In this document: positions 40,132-48,700 of the stretch, piece by piece
How positions within the stretch are numbered: the first letter of the stretch is position 1
Layout of the letters: each line of letters begins with the position of its first letter
IMG/VR virus record: IMGVR_UViG_3300030109_004085
Coordinates: 1-64,000 of that record
Length of the DNA stretch: 64,000 bases
Direction: 5' to 3' (one strand)
Source: a virus
Made by a program: the position numbers and the translations under genes
The notes under the pieces: model-generated
What the model was told of the DNA's origin: nothing
The model's database searches: none
Seen by the model: only the letters and a program-made list of their open reading frames with translations

Positions 40132-40662
40132 CTAGTCGAACGTTAGGGTGCCGTTTGCAGTCTGGACAGAGACATTAAAGCCGGACACAAAACTATCTAC
40201 ATCAAAATACTTGAAACGACCGTCAGTGTCAAGCTCTGCGTTAAGAATATCTCCAAAACGAACCTTGACCGCGGTGGAAATATCACAACGGCCGCGCTTG
40301 TAGTCATACTGCTCGGTTGAATACTCTAGAGAATACTCTCCCTCGTAGATGGTCTCCACAAGACGTTCAGTAATGAAATCCTGGAAATACTCCTCTCCTC
40401 GCTCATACTCATCAAGCTCATTATTAGCACGCATCTCATTAAGAATATCGTTGCCTTCACTTGGCTCGCCGTAGGTGCTGTACACCGGAACACCAGATGC
40501 AAGCAGTCCTGCAAGCATACTAGCAGTCGCCGTCTCAGCAACCGAATCAGCAACATACCCATCATTGATATGCCACACATCATTACCCTCTGTGAAAGAG
40601 AGGGTTACAAAACTATCCTCTGACATCTCCAGCTTCTTTAGCTGGTTAATAAAATCACTCAT
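40132..40662 (-). CDS. hypothetical protein, 176 residues
   Basis: A soluble acidic protein: MSDFINQLKKLEMSEDSFVT, then Tyr/Glu-rich (YERGEEYFQDFITE; YSLEYSTEQYDYKRG), with a closing YFDVDSFVSGFNVSVQTANG strand pair. Resembles uncharacterised T4-like marine phage proteins. No motif suggests an activity. It follows the H1-like gene and a terminator. Confidence 0.45.
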   Translation of the reverse strand: MSDFINQLKKLEMSEDSFVTLSFTEGNDVWHINDGYVADSVAETATASMLAGLLASGVPVYSTYGEPSEGNDILNEMRANNELDEYERGEEYFQDFITERLVETIYEGEYSLEYSTEQYDYKRGRCDISTAVKVRFGDILNAELDTDGRFKYFDVDSFVSGFNVSVQTANGTLTFD

Positions 40663-40683
40663 TTTAAACTCCCTTTGTTAAGT

Positions 40684-40713
40684 GAAAAATGGGGCACCTG
40701 TAACCCGTGCCCC
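40684..40713 (-). terminator. hairpin terminator after the H1-like gene
   Basis: Minus-strand GGGGCAC...GTGCCCC stem (7 bp) with a 9-base loop and then ATTTTTCA. The hairpin sequence overlaps a 26-base element also present at 40945-40971. Confidence 0.65.
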
Positions 40714-40730
40714 CCTGCGGTTGGTAGAGT

Positions 40731-40919
40731 TTACCTAGCGTTCTTAGTCTCTTGGACCTCAACGCGAAGCTCTTGAGCAAGCGTCTTTACTTCTTGCATA
40801 GCCTTGCGAACACGAGTTCCGGCGGCATTGTTTCCAGTGCCGAAGAACTTCTCGTGATCTTCGCGAGTCTGTTCAAGAAGCGTAATCAGCGTCTCAAGTC
40901 GGTTCGTTGTAGTAGTCAT
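40731..40919 (-). CDS. histone H1-like (Hc1 family) protein
   Basis: 62 residues: LETLITLLEQTREDHEKFFG, then GNNAAGTRVRKAMQEVKTLA, then QELRVEVQETKN. This matches the compact bacterial H1-like proteins (GN.AAGTR.RK...ELK.LA...R..V), best known to me from Bacteroidetes and chlamydial Hc1 relatives. Basic, probably DNA-binding. The start overlaps the upstream 57-residue gene by ATGA, after ssb. May compact or organise phage DNA. Confidence 0.7.
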   Translation of the reverse strand: MTTTTNRLETLITLLEQTREDHEKFFGTGNNAAGTRVRKAMQEVKTLAQELRVEVQETKNAR

Positions 40920-41089
40920 AACTCTTCCTTTCTAAATTGTGAGACCCCTGTAACCCCGGGCCTCCCTGCGGAGGGGATGTTTTCCAATTTTGCCTGAACT
41001 GCAAGGACTTGCTTTTCAAGGTATTTTATCATTCTACGGTAAGAATGCAACTCCTTGACAAGAAAGTCTTGTTCTTGCTCCATGGACAT
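40916..41089 (-). CDS. small coiled-coil protein, 57 residues
   Basis: Starts ATG at 41089, two bases after the ssb stop, and ends overlapping the H1-like start (ATGA). The product (MSMEQEQDFLVKELHSYRRM then IKYLEKQVLAVQAKLENI) is one long charged helix, then PSAGRPGVTG. Its C-terminal codons contain a copy of the element at 40695-40720. Confidence 0.45.
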   Translation of the reverse strand: MSMEQEQDFLVKELHSYRRMIKYLEKQVLAVQAKLENIPSAGRPGVTGVSQFRKEEL

Positions 41090-41091
41090 TT

Positions 41092-41868
41092 TTACAGAGA
41101 ACCCAACTCTGCGAATGCGGCATCGACAGAGTTAGTCTCACTGTCGCTGTTCTTATTGCCGTACTTCGTGGTCTCACTGCTAATCGCCTCTGGATCCTCG
41201 ACCTGCGAGTTAATAAAATTATCAAGCATCGTTTGGACATCAGAAGTCGACTTGCGCTCAAATAGTCCCCCGAATTCGGGAATACCATCAAGAAGCTCAG
41301 CGCACTTATCTGGAGTTAAATCCTCACAGAGAGCGGATGAACGTCGTCGTGGGACCAACTTAGTCTGGGGGAACGACGCTCCTGGGGGCTTACCGTAAGT
41401 AAGAGTCAGATCAGTGCCTGCCTCCGTATCGGTAATATCACCGTACTCAGGGTTGAGCACGAGAGAAAGAAGGTTTTCGTAAGCCATCTTGCCATAACCC
41501 CAGATACGAACTCCGAGATTTTCCTCGCCGCGGACCATCACCGGGGAGAAGAAACGCTGACGGACGAAGAGAGACTTCGCAGTCTTCTTGGAATGTTCGT
41601 CGTTGTTGTTTACACCCTCACGCCATAGCTGAGAAGCAAAATCGCACACAGGACAGTCATCACCGAAGTTACGCTTCGGACAAAGGAAGCCGCCCTTTTC
41701 TACATTGTAATGGAAATGCATTTCCTTGAAGGGGTCTCCATCAGCAGTCGGAACAATACGAATGTCCTGATCACCTTCTGAAGGCCGCCAGAAAACGGAA
41801 TCTCCACCTTTTCCCTCACCTCGCAAGGCTGAGAGCTTTTCTCGCATTTTGTCTAGATTAATACCCAT
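41092..41868 (-). CDS. ssDNA-binding protein (gp32-like)
   Basis: 258 residues. RKLSALRGE N terminus, KGGFLCPKRNFGDDCPVC with Cys63, Cys72 and Cys75 as zinc ligands, a Trp/Tyr-rich OB core (RQRFFSPVMVRGEENLGVRI) and an acidic C terminus ending ELGSL as interaction tail. It resembles gp32 of T4-like phages. Coats ssDNA at the fork; operon with two small DNA-binding genes. A sigma70-type promoter pair lies inside the upstream gene. Confidence 0.75.
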   Translation of the reverse strand: MGINLDKMREKLSALRGEGKGGDSVFWRPSEGDQDIRIVPTADGDPFKEMHFHYNVEKGGFLCPKRNFGDDCPVCDFASQLWREGVNNNDEHSKKTAKSLFVRQRFFSPVMVRGEENLGVRIWGYGKMAYENLLSLVLNPEYGDITDTEAGTDLTLTYGKPPGASFPQTKLVPRRRSSALCEDLTPDKCAELLDGIPEFGGLFERKSTSDVQTMLDNFINSQVEDPEAISSETTKYGNKNSDSETNSVDAAFAELGSL

Positions 41869-41902
41869 TTTTTAATCTCCTTATTGTTGGGTTAAAGTAC
41901 GA

Positions 41903-42769
41903 TCAGCTAATATCCTGATCGTCTAAAAGTTTGTTAATATATTGTACCACAGAGGAATACCGAATGCAATAACAATATTTCTGCTCGTAACTCGTTCTGA
42001 ACACACCATACGATACATTCTTCCCCGTGTCAAGCCGAGACTTGACAAAGTTGTTGATTTTTCTGAACAGAGTGCCGTCATTCTTCAGGTCGTCCTCTCC
42101 AATACCATAGTAGTATACCACGTCCTTCGTGTTTGTCAAGGGATAAAACCACTTTTCCTTATACTGAGTGTAGTCATCGCCCTCCAGTGTTACTGCGCCT
42201 ATGGTGCAGATACGCGATAATTCAGACGGAGTGATAAAATTACCAATTACAGGTTCTGAATGTCTAAACACATTAGTCATATGAATAATATTTACGATTG
42301 CTTGGTTCAGAGTGTCATAATAACCAATAATCGACATATCACCAATGCTTCGCTCAATGTAAGCGTTATTAACCATAATAATTTGCTCCAACATACCCGA
42401 ACGAGCATATTCCTGCAACACAGAGGATACAATTTTCTCTTGCTTCTTCTGAACCTCGGACATAATCGAGAGGTCGCCCTCAATATACAAAACAGTCAGT
42501 CTGTTCTTTTGAAGTTGCTCCAACAGTCGTAGTGAGCCGCCAGAAATCTTACCTGCGCCAGCAATAACAACCAATACATCCTCATCTTTAAACTTTAGCT
42601 TCCTCTTAAGATCCGGGAATGAACTATCGTACTCTTCGTGGTTCTTTTTAGCTTTAATTGTGATATCAGCGTCTGGGTTGGCATCGATACCATAAGTTTG
42701 GTATTGCGGAAACTTTGAGAAAGCCTTCGCTATGTTGCAACCAGCCTTGCCAAGGCCAACCACGATCAT
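41903..42769 (-). CDS. divergent FtsZ/tubulin-like GTPase-fold protein
   Basis: The ATG at 42769 overlaps the MazG stop as ATGA, giving 288 residues (an in-frame GTG at 42781 is an alternative). N terminus MIVVGLGKAGCNIAKAFSKF, then YGIDANPDADI, then VLVVIAGAGKISGGSLRLLE at about 66-85, in the place of the tubulin/FtsZ glycine-rich loop GGGTG(S/T)G, and a central helix-rich part with an NN motif. Fold assignment is plausible; loss of the exact GGGTGTG leaves GTPase activity doubtful. Could form a spindle or be a regulatory Rossmann protein. Confidence 0.5.
   Translation of the reverse strand: MIVVGLGKAGCNIAKAFSKFPQYQTYGIDANPDADITIKAKKNHEEYDSSFPDLKRKLKFKDEDVLVVIAGAGKISGGSLRLLEQLQKNRLTVLYIEGDLSIMSEVQKKQEKIVSSVLQEYARSGMLEQIIMVNNAYIERSIGDMSIIGYYDTLNQAIVNIIHMTNVFRHSEPVIGNFITPSELSRICTIGAVTLEGDDYTQYKEKWFYPLTNTKDVVYYYGIGEDDLKNDGTLFRKINNFVKSRLDTGKNVSYGVFRTSYEQKYCYCIRYSSVVQYINKLLDDQDIS
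42005..42033 (-). promoter_or_regulatory. sigma70-type promoter, possible
   Basis: -35 TTGACA (42028-42033), 17-bp spacer, -10 TATGGT (42005-42010), inside the FtsZ-like gene; would drive ssb. Confidence 0.45.
42112..42139 (-). promoter_or_regulatory. sigma70-type promoter for ssb
   Basis: -35 TTGACA (42134-42139), 16-bp spacer, -10 TATACT (42112-42117), inside the FtsZ-like gene. Confidence 0.65.
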
Positions 42770-43080
42770 TCCTGAACCCACTCCAGAAAATATCCCATAT
42801 CAAAACCACCGCGCTCAATTCGCTTGACAGTAGTAGCCGTCATAATCTGAGAATCTCGGATGCCTTCGCGCTCGCAAATAAAATGAAGAATTTCCATGAT
42901 ATCGGCTGCTTCTTCGGCACAAGGGTTCTCGATAAATTCCGTCACTTCCTCTTGAAGCTTCTTGAGAGCCGCGGACGTAAGAGCTTCACCTTCAAGAATT
43001 GTGGTTTGGTGAACTTTGCCCGCTTCTTCAATAATCTCTGGAATTCGATCTCGGACAAGCTTGTGATGTAGTGTTTTCAT
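42766..43080 (-). CDS. MazG-like nucleotide pyrophosphohydrolase
   Basis: 104 residues: LVRDRIPEIIEEAGK (8-22) and KLQEEVTEFIE, then AEEAADIMEILHFI, forming the EExxE...ExxD metal site of all-alpha NTP pyrophosphohydrolases. The LVRDRIPEII opening is typical of the house-cleaning phosphoribosyl-ATP-type MazG relatives. Removes non-canonical NTPs or lowers (p)ppGpp. Relatives called MazZ cleave dGTP in Z-DNA phages. Stop/start overlaps (ATGA) join it to both neighbours. Confidence 0.75.
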   Translation of the reverse strand: MKTLHHKLVRDRIPEIIEEAGKVHQTTILEGEALTSAALKKLQEEVTEFIENPCAEEAADIMEILHFICEREGIRDSQIMTATTVKRIERGGFDMGYFLEWVQE

Positions 43081-43304
43081 CGCTGGGCCTCTTCCAACTG
43101 AAACTCTTCTTCCTGGTCAACCAAATATTCAAAAATATCTGCCACCGTAAGTTCGGTATAATCGCACCCAAATTTCTCAGCGCACTCTTCAAATATCTCA
43201 ATAAGTTGAAGCCTCATAAATCCGGCGACACCATCGACTTTTCGTACGCCATTAACATAATGACTGTGTCTTGGAGGTCTGATCTCTCTTACGTTGTCTT
43301 TCAT
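43077..43304 (-). CDS. hypothetical protein, 75 residues
   Basis: Basic N terminus MKDNVREIRPPRHSHYVNGV then helical acidic C half (LIEIFEECAEKFGCDYTELT). ATGA-coupled to the MazG-like gene and to the polymerase gene. Unknown. Confidence 0.45.
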   Translation of the reverse strand: MKDNVREIRPPRHSHYVNGVRKVDGVAGFMRLQLIEIFEECAEKFGCDYTELTVADIFEYLVDQEEEFQLEEAQR

Positions 43305-44488
43305 AATTTTAATTCCTTCATTGCTCCGAGGTTCCTTCCAGCGGAGACATTCACCTTAAAGTCACCATAGCGGGTTTTTTTGAACGTGTCAAGCATTTCT
43401 ACAATTGCTTGTCGTTCGTCATTTGCGAGATCGATGTATACAGCGTCGTGAATAAGAAACGCGATATTGCTTTTCATCCCCCTCAAAAGCTTAAAAACCT
43501 TATATGCCTGCTCATGCACCATATCAATGGTGGTGCTTTGCACAATGTAGTTTAGAGAGCGATGCTCATCTACATTATCCATTATTCTACCATAATCAGT
43601 CTTGATTTTGAAGCCATTCCAGAACTTATTTCGTACAATATCCTTATTGTAAAGTTGCTCTAACTGCTTGTTTTCATTGGAAGAATACAACCAAGCGAAA
43701 GTCTTGACTTTGGCTTCCTCACGGGTTAATGTATTATTGAATACGCTCTGAACATTCCAATCATGAATGTCATTTTGCGGCTGTTCTTGCTCGGATAGAG
43801 CCAAAAGTACTCTTAACTCTGCGGCGTTGAAGTCAAGTTCCACGAGCCAATCATTGTTCGGCTTAATACATCCGCGAAATTCCTTGCCCATCGTCAGAAT
43901 CGGAAAAGACTTAGGCTTTGTCGCAAGTCTGCCGGTTACAGTGCCCCAGGCGTTATAATCACACACCCAACGTGAGTTACGGAGCCTGTGATGGAAGTTC
44001 CGACCCTTTACAGAAGACAAAAGATGCTTGATAGGCTCGATATCGATGTTTAAGTCTCTCGACTCAATGTCCGAGAGCATCTGAACCAGATTAGACATAT
44101 GCTCGTAATTCTCAGGACGATCGAAAGTGTCCAAAACGTGCTTTGTGACCTCATTTTTCGCATTCATATAGCGATAAAGGAAATATTCCGGCAATACGTC
44201 ATAGAAGCAATTATCGTCCAAGGAAAGGTCAGCAGTTTTGAAGGCTCTCAGACACGATCTAAGCGTGTTTTTGATTTCCTCCCAGTCAGCCTTCATATCC
44301 TCCGGACAAACGTCTGTAATCGACGCTCCGTTGGCGTAGATGCGTGCTATCTCGTAGTTACCTTCACCCAAATGACTGGAATATTCCCAAGTGCCACCTT
44401 CTGATGGAAGATCCGTCGTAGAGTTTATCTGATTTTTAGCGAAATAGCCAACACAATCGCGCTTGGCGTCTAGAACTTGAAAAAGCAA
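43301..44488 (-). CDS. family A DNA polymerase, short form
   Basis: 395 residues. Motif A is WLVELDFNAAELRVLLALSE (catalytic Asp), motif C is FLIHDAVYIDL. The finger motif B segment REEAKVKTFAWLYSS keeps Arg, Lys, Phe and Tyr but lacks the following Gly. No 3'-5' exonuclease domain precedes it and the thumb is short. It is therefore either a reduced, perhaps specialised, polymerase (gap filling or priming-related) or a degenerate one. Works beside DnaE. Overlaps the neighbouring small gene by 4 bases. Confidence 0.75.
   Translation of the reverse strand: MLFQVLDAKRDCVGYFAKNQINSTTDLPSEGGTWEYSSHLGEGNYEIARIYANGASITDVCPEDMKADWEEIKNTLRSCLRAFKTADLSLDDNCFYDVLPEYFLYRYMNAKNEVTKHVLDTFDRPENYEHMSNLVQMLSDIESRDLNIDIEPIKHLLSSVKGRNFHHRLRNSRWVCDYNAWGTVTGRLATKPKSFPILTMGKEFRGCIKPNNDWLVELDFNAAELRVLLALSEQEQPQNDIHDWNVQSVFNNTLTREEAKVKTFAWLYSSNENKQLEQLYNKDIVRNKFWNGFKIKTDYGRIMDNVDEHRSLNYIVQSTTIDMVHEQAYKVFKLLRGMKSNIAFLIHDAVYIDLANDERQAIVEMLDTFKKTRYGDFKVNVSAGRNLGAMKELKL
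43364..43392 (-). promoter_or_regulatory. sigma70-type promoter
   Basis: -35 TTGACA (43387-43392), 17-bp spacer, -10 TATGGT (43364-43369), in the 3' end of the family A polymerase gene. Confidence 0.55.
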
Positions 44489-44497
44489 GTTACCTCC

Positions 44498-45772
44498 CTA
44501 GTAACTGGACTGAATCGCAACAGCGGTTTCAGCCACTGTGTCTACTATATCAGATATTTCTGTCATGTCAAGGGAAGAATTCAGTTGACCATAATTTTTG
44601 GGGTAGATAAAGTTTTTGTAAGTTTCATCAACATACTTAACAATTTTCGCCATGGCCGTTTCTAGGGATGTTTGTGTTTTGAATATTTCGTAAGCTCTTC
44701 TCTTAGTTTTCTTAACAGATGGTCCCTCATAGTTTACCTCTGCATTTCTCAGATCAATGTAAAGATCAATTAGTTCCTTCGTTGTTAACGTTTGAGAACC
44801 TAATTGATCTCTTTGTTTTGTTACTAACTTATCCTTACCGCATGCTTCTTCGTAAAAAGGCTTTCGGTCAATAAACATTTGATATGCCCTTTGAATAGAA
44901 TATTCTAATAAGCTTAAATCAGTTTCACTAGCATCAGAATAAAACGTATTAAAGAAATTTTGTTCTGTAATATCTTCTCCTTGATTTGTTAGGTAATAAT
45001 CAATGTAATTTAAAGAAGCATCTGTGAACAAGTCATATGTTAATATCCAAGGCACATACTTGTCAACCAGAAAGCCAAACTTTTTTGCGGCGCGCGCATA
45101 AAACTTAAAATTAGGGTCGTTAATAAACTGATCGTATTTGATTGCATCATTACCGGCATCTTGCTGGGCGATTGCGATCTTTAAACCGCTGCCAAAAGTT
45201 GAGGCGAAAGGAGACAAAACAAAGCTGGTCATGGTTATGGGCATACTTTTAACCATACTTAAAAGATATTTGACATATATATGCTTAAAATCTATAAAGT
45301 TTCTAATTGGGGATTCGTAAGAAGGAACATAATTGTTGATAAAAGCCTCTATTATCTTGTTAGTGTGTGTGATGTGGGAAGAAGGCCAATCGATGTAACT
45401 AATAACAGCCCTTATATTATACAAAGATGAATTTCCGCCTCTATCAATACAATTTGTCAAATAAGCTGTTTTCATATGCTCAACAAAATCAGAAAATGCT
45501 TTGTTAACAAAGTTTAAACAAAACATGTTTGGCTGCACGCCGTACTCAATTTGAACTATGCTAGACTGCTTGGGTATCACGACTGTCTGCTCTTGATTAA
45601 CTCTACCGTATAAGTTCTTATCATACCAACTATCAAGAGGCTTAACAATATCGTCAGGATAGATAACTTCTTTGTATAATGAACGTTGAAAAAACTTAGC
45701 TCTGGCAGATTGAGAGTTTCTACCTGACGGGTTAGCCATCTCTTCCTCGGTATAATCGTATGTTGTAGTCAT
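44498..45772 (-). CDS. virion structural protein, 424 residues
   Basis: MTTTYDYTEEEMANPSGRNS opens a long, mixed protein with Tyr/Asn-rich helices (FCLNFVNKAFSDFVEHM; NIRAVISYIDWPSSHITHTN). Gene order directly after the large baseplate protein and composition indicate a tail or baseplate component. No T4 counterpart is recognised. Confidence 0.5.
   Translation of the reverse strand: MTTTYDYTEEEMANPSGRNSQSARAKFFQRSLYKEVIYPDDIVKPLDSWYDKNLYGRVNQEQTVVIPKQSSIVQIEYGVQPNMFCLNFVNKAFSDFVEHMKTAYLTNCIDRGGNSSLYNIRAVISYIDWPSSHITHTNKIIEAFINNYVPSYESPIRNFIDFKHIYVKYLLSMVKSMPITMTSFVLSPFASTFGSGLKIAIAQQDAGNDAIKYDQFINDPNFKFYARAAKKFGFLVDKYVPWILTYDLFTDASLNYIDYYLTNQGEDITEQNFFNTFYSDASETDLSLLEYSIQRAYQMFIDRKPFYEEACGKDKLVTKQRDQLGSQTLTTKELIDLYIDLRNAEVNYEGPSVKKTKRRAYEIFKTQTSLETAMAKIVKYVDETYKNFIYPKNYGQLNSSLDMTEISDIVDTVAETAVAIQSSY
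44544..44571 (-). promoter_or_regulatory. sigma70-type promoter for the PolA-MazG operon
   Basis: -35 TTGACA (44566-44571), 16-bp spacer, -10 TATAGT (44544-44549), in the end of the 424-residue gene, marking the switch from structural to replication genes. Confidence 0.7.
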
Positions 45773-45773
45773 A

Positions 45774-48700
45774 TTAATTTCCCGAGGTCTTGGGGTTCAA
45801 TACTGTTCGCCCATCATAACGAATTAGTTGTGTAACAGAATTTCCAGCACCCGAAAAGTCGATTCCTTCTTGAAGCGCGTCAATCGTTACGTTAAACCCG
45901 GCAGAAGATATATCGTGTGAAACTTTAGTCACCATATAATAGCCTCCTATGCCCAGTAATCGAGCTAAGTTTGGCAAGCTTCCTTTTTGCTGCATGCTGC
46001 CTGCTCCGATCGCAATGGGATTCACATAAATATATTGTCCATTTTTATGTAAATTGTTACCAATCATTTGAATATTCGCGTTGTAAAGCTCTCTCAGCTG
46101 CAGCGCCGACAGCGCACTCTTTCTTTGGAGGCGTCCTTCACGATAATATGGGATATCGGTTCTATTAAACGATATCTTTTTGGCAATTCCGCATGCTGCC
46201 CCCAGGTAATAATGATAAATCCCTGTATTCAAGTCATCATCATAGTTTCCAGTCATTGGTCTGGAGTCAACAGAATAGAGAACAAATGTTGGTATTGTCG
46301 GACTTTGGTTTTGAGGCAGAGCAATACAGTCTTTCTTATCGGCTGATTTTTTGGAGGACGCCAATTCTTCTACAGTTGTAACTTTGCCGGTAAATGTCTT
46401 ATCGAAATTAAATATTGAAGTATCAAATCTTAAATTAAAGTTAAGATCTTCAAAACAAGAGGCATTAAAAGCTTTTCCAATTAATGAGCTACATACTGTT
46501 TTAATAAATCTTAAAACATTATAGTTGTCTACCTGAGGTTTCACAATATTATTGATAAACCACTCTTGGAAGACTTCCAAAGAAATTGGCATGCTCGCTA
46601 TATTGGTGGTAAACTTCATTCCCACAAGTCCACGAAATCGCATTGGGTCTATTTGCGACATTTGTCGCAATACTTCAACATCTTTGTTGTCCGGACACTG
46701 AATCTTGACTGATTCGATCTGGTAAGCCAGGAGCGGATCCAACAACTCAACCTGAGACAGAATTAGTTGAAAACTTCCTCGGTCACCTTCTTTGTCGACA
46801 ATAATATCAATATGTTCCAGAACAGCATCTAGCAGATCGCCCAAATAAAAAAATGGAATCTTCAAGTCTGTGTTTGTTTTGCTCGCGGCTGTCCTCAAAT
46901 TAAAGTTTGAGACCGCACCTTTAGCCTTGGCTTCTTCAGACAAGACCTCGTCGCTTTCTTCAGATTTACTAATTTCGCTAATTTGTTTTGCAGCTGAATC
47001 ATATATTGCTGCTGCTGCGCCTGAATCAGACTGCGCTTCCCAACCAACTTGATATTCGTTAGACGCCACTCTGGTTGCAGCTTTCTTTGCTCTTTCCTCA
47101 GGTGTCATGTTTTTGAAAAGAATTCTTTCAGAGGCTGGTACCACATAAGTGTATATTTTTTGATCGTTGTACAACTTGTTCAAGAACCTTTTGTACTTAA
47201 TCGCTTTGCTTTGCTTTGTGAGCTTAACTTTTTCCTCAAGAAGATCTTCTTTATCTCTTCTCAAATCATTTATCGCATCATCTTCTAGTGCTAGCGTTCG
47301 ATTTTCTGGATCGTACGCATTGGTTCTTTCACTTATTCTTTTATTTTTTTCTTTAAGCTTTTCATTAATCTGTTTTAGTTGCCGGGACAATTCCGTGCCC
47401 CCAGAAAATATGTTTGCTGCTGGGGATCTTGCCAGTCCAGACAATCTTGCTTGGTAGTTTACACTCAGATCAACAGAGCCATTTTCATTAAAGTTTAGTT
47501 CGTGGGTGGTCAGGGTTAAGTATAGCCCAACTCTTGTCTCGTTGATCGCAGCTTCAAGATTTATCCCGTAGTCCGGTCCCTTATCTCTAGAGGATTGCAA
47601 ATCATTTATAATGTTTGAGAAATTTGCTGGCGTTGACCACCCTACGCACGCTTTGATTTCAAAATCTCTTGGATCATACTCCATCATCGTAGCTTCAAAA
47701 CATTCTGTCGAGATAGGGGCTGCCGCGGCCTGCTCGTTGAGAGCAGTTCCCCCCCCAGATTTGTTGGATCGTTGCCTTGCAGACTTGATGATAAGATCTA
47801 GATACCCGGGCTTCGCCTGTCCTGCAGCTAGCCCCTGGTTTAACGAGAACAGATCTTGAATTGTTTGGAAATGTAAGTCCAATCGGGCGCTTATGTTATT
47901 ATCAACCTCTGCTGGGTTTACACCATCTAAATTCCAAGAAAACGATTTAATGCCGGCGCCTGGGAATCGACCATAATCATTATTCATAATAGCCTGAATG
48001 TCCGACGGGTCTATGAAGTTTGGAAATGGTATTTCCTGTTGAAGTGTAGGAATTAACTTATTTTCACCTTCATATTCGACGCGATATATTTTAATATGTG
48101 GCGTTAGTAGAGCGTACACCTCCGGACATAAGTTTAAAAGAGCGTTTACTTCGTCAGTTTTGTCTGCATGATTAATATACGAAATCAAGTTGCCCGGGAG
48201 TGAATTCTTTCCTTGTGTACTGTTATATATCGTGCTGATATTCTCATATTTTTCCACACCACCCGCAATAACGCTATCTTTATACTCAGTTAAAACTCTA
48301 ATGTTTTCCAACAAATAGCACTGATGATCGACTGGCTTCAGGGCTTCTTTCTTCGGTGTTCTAACCACTTTTTTAGTGAAGGGTGTTCTGACGTCACCCT
48401 CATCAGCGCCTAGTATCCCTTCGGCCTGCTTAATATTTTTGTCAACTTCTCCAACAAAATCTAATAAAACTGACTTAAAGACTGACCAAGTTACGCTTGG
48501 ATATAAGGTGGCTATAGAGGTTATTACATCTTCATTCCAACCGTATATAGCTTCGAATATAGGTCCGCGCGCTTGTCGGACTTCATCACCGCCATTATAA
48601 AATAAAATGTTTCCCGCAAAAGGCTGCCCGGGTCTTTCGTCGTACAATCCGCCGGTAAGACCTCTAAAATCATAACCTTCACTTTCAAGCTCTTCTCTTG

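Noticed and set aside
26539-44488. A complete aminoadenine (Z-genome) pathway
   Set aside because: PurA-like, MazG-like and PolA-like genes are present, but the catalytic Asp of PurA is kept, no DatZ-like HD phosphohydrolase is seen, and the genes are not adjacent. Only a relation to the pathway can be claimed.
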